This document shows, piece after piece, positions 61,001 through 64,000 of a stretch of 64,000 nucleotides of DNA. The stretch is from Bacteroidales bacterium UBA6267 (GTDB lineage: Bacteria > Bacteroidota > Bacteroidia > Bacteroidales > UBA1556), in assembly GCA_002440745.1 (NCBI GenBank), contig DJVB01000044.1:75375-139374 (forward strand), given 5' to 3'. The position numbers and the translations under genes are program-made. Each line of letters begins with the position of its first letter. Position 1 is the stretch's first letter. The notes under the pieces are model-generated. The model searched no databases. It was not told the DNA's origin and saw nothing but the letters and a program-made list of their open reading frames with translations.

Positions 61001-61742
61001 TTGTTAAAGTTACTGTTGCTGAGGCATCCAAGTCGATGCTTCCATTTGCGTCAACCGCTGCCACAGTGAAGGAGTTCAAGTTAACGTTAATGGTTGAGTT
61101 GGCGGGTTGGACACTGAAAGCAAGTCTGTCGGCAGTTACTTCAATTCTATTGTCATCACCTGATATGCTTGAACTTGCTCCGCCTGCGTTGGAAGTGGCA
61201 AATACCGAACCTGCGGCATTGGCTGTGGCGGAGCTAATGGTAAACTGCATTTGCTCATTGTCTGCAACAGTTGTGTTGAAAGATACCCTCAAGGTTAACG
61301 TTTTGGAGCCATTGTCAGGCGTTGTAAAGTCTGCTCCGCTAAGACCTGAAAAGGTGATAGTACCTCCTCCGGTATTGATTGTCGGATTATTGGCTTTCAT
61401 TCCGTTTCCAATGAAAAGTGCTGCGGAGCGAATATTGTCAATATTTGAAACTGTAAAGGTTATATCTGTCAGTTCAGTTGCTAAGGCATCTGCATCTGTG
61501 GAGCCGCCACCATCTCTGATGGTAAATTTGAATACTCCAACACTATGTGAAGTGTTTGATATCGGATTGGCCTGATAAACAAAATAATTGATATTGGAAG
61601 AATAACCGTAGGAGTCTGCAATGATATCTGAGCCTGCATCTTTGGATTCTTGTGTTTTTGTGATTCCAAAACTCTCGAAACCAAGAAATAGTAAAGAGCT
61701 GAAAACAATTCCTCGAAGCATTAATGATAATTTATTTTTCAT
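57453..61742 (-). CDS. Large T9SS-secreted adhesin-like protein, 1429 residues
   Basis: A signal peptide (about 1-28) is followed by an Ig-like region with 'LAFSVQPANSTINVNLNSF' and a long beta-helix-like section rich in Gly, Ser, Thr and Asn. Internal repeats are clear: 'YTLTGGTIHLNGTGAQLLRGG' (quoted in part) recurs as 'YTLTGGTFEMYGTGSSQ', and 'SADGVNASGATGNVQ' recurs as 'SANGITTSGASGNIQ'. A T9SS type A CTD closes the protein. It is probably attached to or released from the cell surface; ligand unknown. The nearest -7 element is far upstream at 62115. Confidence 0.85.
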   Translation of the reverse strand: MKNKLSLMLRGIVFSSLLFLGFESFGITKTQESKDAGSDIIADSYGYSSNINYFVYQANPISNTSHSVGVFKFTIRDGGGSTDADALATELTDITFTVSNIDNIRSAALFIGNGMKANNPTINTGGGTITFSGLSGADFTTPDNGSKTLTLRVSFNTTVADNEQMQFTISSATANAAGSVFATSNAGGASSSISGDDNRIEVTADRLAFSVQPANSTINVNLNSFTVAAVDANGSIDLDASATVTLTTAGTGLTASASYSLTSGQVVIDDVYFNVAQTTTLTASATGLTSGTSNSFEIADIVTPANSYRTTADGTLSGASWEQYVGTSWGSSSAPSNSTSNYLYIRNNISSGGAISASNIVIENGGTFTYTASSTCVGSIKVENGGTLQLDASLDLSSATLTVESGGKININFAADGSSSLWSGTEDFQDGSTIEIQDWDYANVNNSLVRNSSAISTNSGGYYFGNLILSGSPSSLFIVAEGTQTINLCQNDFTVSVSGNNVAFTDGGSNITVGGNIEVTSGQLSFAAILSGNPVTTVNGDLIANGGTISLNQISSVSATSTINLGGNLTIYSGSTLTSTDAGCKIVFSKTGTQTMDIAGALGSNVDFEVGSGSTAQIINQDLSLSNSSNNFTVLTGGILDFNYFDIIGSGIFALENGGTLLIYSADGVNASGATGNVQNTGSRTFSQTGYYHYVGNTTPQSTGTAMTSGSTAKRIVINKTNPTDIVNLTQSTGITGYLIIEKGVFTESATATITGSGELQMTDGEYRIAALSATVPSISGAYTLTGGTIHLNGTGAQLLRGGRDYYNLSFSGSGTKTISTSITNIGGASAGDGLVTISGNGTILDTENKEFSGNAGLIMTDNSTFRMSALNETLPELEGTYTLTGGTFEMYGTGSSQTHSLRGGIAYHNIELNSTAANTANDAANIVVSSGFSVAGTLNVNSPTCLKIGSLYTISGAGAFSLNAGATLKYGSANGITTSGASGNIQTTTRTFPTTASYGFVGSVDQNAGNGLPASMVNMYLDKTSATAKVTLPSSVSIQNTLALRNGILYTDSTGSAILELGISTAQLGSLDYINGYVVGQMRRWFNSTNSGNATGLFPLAVYRPAAAVYANRALLVEYTSAASSGGSLTAKWIHGDMLGSGLPIYNASSGGAGFDIVNTNSKGYWQVENAGGLSDGAYTLTATGEGFADITDISKLTLLKRVGSGNWTAPGSHQAPTGSIAAPVLSRTGLSGWSNYGFGGSEANPLPINLLSFTAQLQAEGVDLKWVTSSEINNDYFTVERGQDGRNFVEVGRVAGAGNSNVERHYSFLDAEMPQATTYYRLRQTDYNGTTTVSKTIQLTPANNTESLNGIFTDHSHNLNIVMNSTVNQQVTVGVYTLEGRQLMSEEMAIQKGIGTYRLSSWTHSSGIYVVRIITQNDIFTEKVFVE

Positions 61743-62114
61743 AATTCACTGATATTAAATTAGTAATGATTTAATTTTAGCTTTTTTAGATGTATATTGA
61801 TTAAAATGAAGTATCGATTCCGTAAAGTTCCCGACTGCAATAAAATTGAGTTCGGAAAAGTAATTTTTTTGGGCAAAAGGAAAGTTGCAGGGAAATATTC
61901 TAAAATCCACAATCAATAAAAATAATTTATAGATGCCGCTATGTTCTTTCACGGTTTTAATAATTAGTATAACATCAAAAGCCTGTGATTATGGCAAATT
62001 GATGAAGTTCTGATAAATATGCTGAATAAAACAGCGATTAAAATGTTGTCCTTTGTTTGATGGTTTAGTTTTAACGCATCTTTTGAGAGGTTCGATTGTT
62101 AATTCTCTCAGCCA
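61743..62114. other. Gene-free leader or spacer upstream of the adhesin
   Basis: AT-rich, with no supported gene. If the -7 element at 62115-62122 is real, most of this stretch is an unusually long 5' leader for the adhesin message. I see no recognisable riboswitch fold. Confidence 0.35.
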
Positions 62115-62122
62115 CAAAAATA
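62115..62122 (-). promoter_or_regulatory. Candidate -7 element for the adhesin
   Basis: Reads TATTTTTG on the minus strand, an exact TAnnTTTG match, but 373 bases upstream of the start, so the assignment is weak. Confidence 0.3.
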
Positions 62123-62211
62123 AATTTTTTTGAATTGCAATAAGTTTTTTTTGAATTGGAAAAATTATTTAGGAGGAATAGTCTGAATCATTTTATTATT
62201 TGTCAAAAAAA

Positions 62212-62227
62212 TACCATTATATTGGTA
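62212..62227. promoter_or_regulatory. Hip operator site 1
   Basis: TACC-ATTATATT-GGTA, an inverted TACC/GGTA with an eight-base centre, upstream of the hip promoter. The spacing matches the TATCC-N8-GGATA type bound by E. coli HipB. Confidence 0.6.
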
Positions 62228-62255
62228 CAAATTTGTCAAAACGGGGATTTTTATG

Positions 62256-62263
62256 TATTTTTG
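62256..62263 (+). promoter_or_regulatory. -7 promoter element for the hip operon
   Basis: TATTTTTG, an exact TAnnTTTG match, 33 bases upstream of the first gene and flanked by the two operator copies. Confidence 0.6.
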
Positions 62264-62273
62264 TCGCGAAATG

Positions 62274-62289
62274 AACAATATAATGGTAC
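62274..62289. promoter_or_regulatory. Hip operator site 2
   Basis: Contains CAATATAATGGTA, identical over 13 bases to the reverse complement of site 1, with one half-site changed. It lies between the promoter and the first start codon. Confidence 0.55.
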
Positions 62290-62295
62290 AACGTT

Positions 62296-62502
62296 ATGAC
62301 AAAGATAGAATTAGGTAAGCTGCTCAATGAGCGTAGAGAGGTTTTAGGTTTGAGTATCAGAGATTTGGCCGATGTTTCCGGTCTTTCTAAAACTACAATT
62401 TCTCAAATCGAGTTGGGTCTTGGAAATCCTACATTTGAGGTTTTACAAGTCATTTGTGATTTATTAAATCTTGAGATTAAAATTGAAATCAAACAGAAAT
62501 AG
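62296..62502 (+). CDS. HipB-like antitoxin and repressor (XRE-type HTH)
   Basis: A 68-residue protein made almost entirely of an XRE-type helix-turn-helix ('LGLSIRDLADVSGLSKTTISQIE', quoted in part, residues about 17-38), with a basic tail. In HipBA and HipBST systems this protein represses the operon. Two inverted-repeat operators flank the promoter, which fits autoregulation. The next gene starts 12 bases later. Confidence 0.85.
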   Translation: MTKIELGKLLNERREVLGLSIRDLADVSGLSKTTISQIELGLGNPTFEVLQVICDLLNLEIKIEIKQK

Positions 62503-62514
62503 GAGGGATTTGAT

Positions 62515-62856
62515 ATGATTGGAAATAAGTTGGAGGTGATTTATAAAGGAGATATTCTGGCGGGTATTCTTTGGGCGGATGAAAATGGATATCATTTTGA
62601 GTATGATGAAACTTTTATTAAAGATTCATCAACTCGCCCAATTTCGGTAAATATGCCCAAAGAGCGGAAAATATTTCATTCAAAGGATCTTTTTCATTAT
62701 TTCAAATCAATACTGAGCGAGGGTGAAAATAGGAGACAAATATGCCAAGCTTTATCCATTGATCAGAGTGATGATTGGAGTTTATTGGCATTAACTTGTC
62801 AGCATGATACTATCGGAGCAATTACTGTAAAAATTATAGAAGATGGCACAATGTAA
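62515..62856 (+). CDS. HipS-like protein (HipA N-terminal subdomain as a separate protein)
   Basis: A 113-residue protein corresponding to the first subdomain of HipA, with the typical ending 'DTIGAITV' that in full-length HipA reads like 'GxxxGAV'. In the E. coli O127 HipBST system the separate HipS protein acts as the antitoxin of the HipT kinase. The end overlaps the kinase gene by 14 bases. The symbol is withheld because orthology is inferred from size, order and domain only. Confidence 0.78.
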   Translation: MIGNKLEVIYKGDILAGILWADENGYHFEYDETFIKDSSTRPISVNMPKERKIFHSKDLFHYFKSILSEGENRRQICQALSIDQSDDWSLLALTCQHDTIGAITVKIIEDGTM

Positions 62857-63790
62857 TGGTTGTTTGAAAGATAATATTTTGGGATTTTGTACGACTTGCC
62901 AAAGAAGACTGTTTAACCGTTCGAAAGTTAGTCCACAACTAAGATTTAATTGGGAAGAAATATCCAAGCGAATTGATGGGCAACCGATGGGTTTTAGTAT
63001 CTCAGGGGTGCAGCGAAAAGGATTTATTGGAAAGCCACGGGGTGTTGAATTATACCCCAAAATGGATTTAGGCGAAAAATCATTTTTTATTATCAAACCC
63101 ATGTTGTCAAATTTTAATTTGCCTGACCAATCACCTGCAAATGAACATGTTACTATGCTTATGGCGCGACAAATTTTTGGAATAAAGACAGCAGAATGTG
63201 CTTTTGTGAGATTTGCAAATGGTTCACCTGCTTATATTACCAAACGTTTTGATTATAATGAGAAAGGTGAAAAATTGAATCAGGAAGATTTTGCATCTGT
63301 TCTTCAAGCATCGCATAAATACTACTCAAAAACATATCAAGACGTAGGTGAATGGCTGAGCCCAATAAATCGAATTGAATTTCTTCGTGTCTTGATTTTC
63401 AATTTTCTAACCGGAAATGGGGATGCTCATTTAAAAAATATTTCACTCTTGGAAACTGCTCATGGAGATATGATGCTTTCGCCTGCATACGATCTGATGA
63501 ATACTAAAATTCATTTGCCTGATAATCTATTGGCGCTCAATTTATTTAGAGAACTTGAACAAACGAGTTTACCTTTAGGTGAAAAATATATTTATTCTAG
63601 TGATGATTTTGTGAATTTTGGAAAGCGATTGAATGTCAGAGAAAATATTATCTATAAAATTATTAATCTATTTGAAGCAAAAGAACAAGAAGCCAAAGAC
63701 ATGATTGGTAAGTCGTTTTTATCGGATTATGCTAAAAATCTTTATAAATCCAATATTTCTGAAAACTACGCCAGATTTCGTAAGAAATGA
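62843..63790 (+). CDS. HipT-like serine/threonine kinase toxin
   Basis: A 315-residue HipA-fold kinase lacking the N-terminal subdomain. The Gly-rich loop has Ser52-Ile-Ser54 in 'FSISGVQRKG', the position of the two autophosphorylated serines of HipT. Further residues: candidate ATP lysine 85 ('FIIKP'), Glu101 ('ANEH'), catalytic block 'GNGDAHLKN' (D194, H196, N199) and metal Asp217 ('AYDL'). All look intact. The N-terminus carries C4-x2-C7 and C16-x2-C19, a possible zinc ribbon. The target, TrpS in E. coli HipT, cannot be read here. Confidence 0.85.
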   Translation: MAQCNGCLKDNILGFCTTCQRRLFNRSKVSPQLRFNWEEISKRIDGQPMGFSISGVQRKGFIGKPRGVELYPKMDLGEKSFFIIKPMLSNFNLPDQSPANEHVTMLMARQIFGIKTAECAFVRFANGSPAYITKRFDYNEKGEKLNQEDFASVLQASHKYYSKTYQDVGEWLSPINRIEFLRVLIFNFLTGNGDAHLKNISLLETAHGDMMLSPAYDLMNTKIHLPDNLLALNLFRELEQTSLPLGEKYIYSSDDFVNFGKRLNVRENIIYKIINLFEAKEQEAKDMIGKSFLSDYAKNLYKSNISENYARFRKK

Positions 63791-63917
63791 TTTTTTGAAT
63801 ATTTATTCTACTTTTAAAAATGATTCCCCATAGTTTTCCAAACAAAAATCGTAGTTTATCCCAATGTTAATTCTTCTGAATATGGATTCTATATATCTGC
63901 TTCCCTTGCATATTTTG

Positions 63918-63925
63918 TATCTTTG
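63918..63925 (+). promoter_or_regulatory. Candidate -7 element near the right edge
   Basis: TATCTTTG, an exact TAnnTTTG match. An open frame starts at ATG 63968 and runs off the window after 11 codons, so this may be the promoter of a gene beginning there. The frame is too short to call. Confidence 0.35.
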
Positions 63926-64000
63926 TCGGGTGATTTTTTTTATAATCTCATAGCCAATATTCATCTAATGTTTTTGTTCACTGCTGATTATTTTCTCAGC

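Noticed and set aside
61036..61575. Plus-strand frame of 179 codons in the adhesin gene
   Set aside because: It is antisense to the Ser/Thr-rich adhesin; the open frame follows from biased codon content.
61755..61952. Minus-strand frame of 65 codons upstream of the adhesin
   Set aside because: No family resemblance, no nearby promoter element and no conserved features; kept as gene-free spacer.

Overview
The window looks like chromosome from a low-GC member of the Bacteroidota, probably an anaerobic or fermentative Bacteroidales/Marinilabiliales-type lineage (the order is inference). Four things point there. Many upstream regions carry the phylum's -7 promoter element TAnnTTTG. Type IX secretion (T9SS) genes are present: porX, a PorZ-like propeller protein, and cargo with the C-terminal sorting domain (CTD). 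There is a methylmalonyl-CoA mutase pair plus an MmdA-type carboxyltransferase with a biotin carrier. Shine-Dalgarno sequences are generally absent.

From 1 to 41 kb the content is mostly conserved housekeeping. It holds an OstA-like envelope protein, grpE-dnaJ, murA (active-site Cys replaced by Asp), a patatin-BamA fusion, a TerB/J-domain protein translationally coupled to a Rieske-like lipoprotein that lacks the histidine ligands, an M28 peptidase overlapping rsmI, mmdA plus biotin carrier, recO-porZ, rplU-rpmA, pntAB, porX-tsaE, mutAB, a DUF4301 protein, a GT87-like membrane enzyme, a tRNA-Arg(CCG), a nitronate monooxygenase-like flavoprotein, a LytTR regulator and a BaiN-like flavoprotein. 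Accessory material inside this part is a YhcG/DUF1016 nuclease gene with in-frame palindromic inserts and gene debris on both sides (23.4-25.1 kb), and a repeat-rich gap at 33.2-33.7 kb.

From 41 to 64 kb the content is accessory and surface-oriented: an Rpn-family nuclease; a minus-strand operon of a free-standing CTD-like mini-protein, a 1857-residue TANFOR-like protein, a fibronectin-type-III protein and a beta-barrel protein; a divergent TPR-TM-HTH regulator; a secreted endonuclease I followed by a lamin-tail/CTD protein; a 1429-residue CTD adhesin; and a three-gene HipBST-like toxin-antitoxin system.

The best candidate for an undescribed system is the 42.0-53.6 kb locus. The gap between the four-gene surface operon and the divergent membrane-anchored regulator holds a direct-repeat array of GGTnnACAT-type units in strict 11-bp phase. 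The operon has no recognisable -7 element, so activator-dependent expression is plausible. Functions for this locus are inferred; only the repeats, gene order and domains are seen directly.
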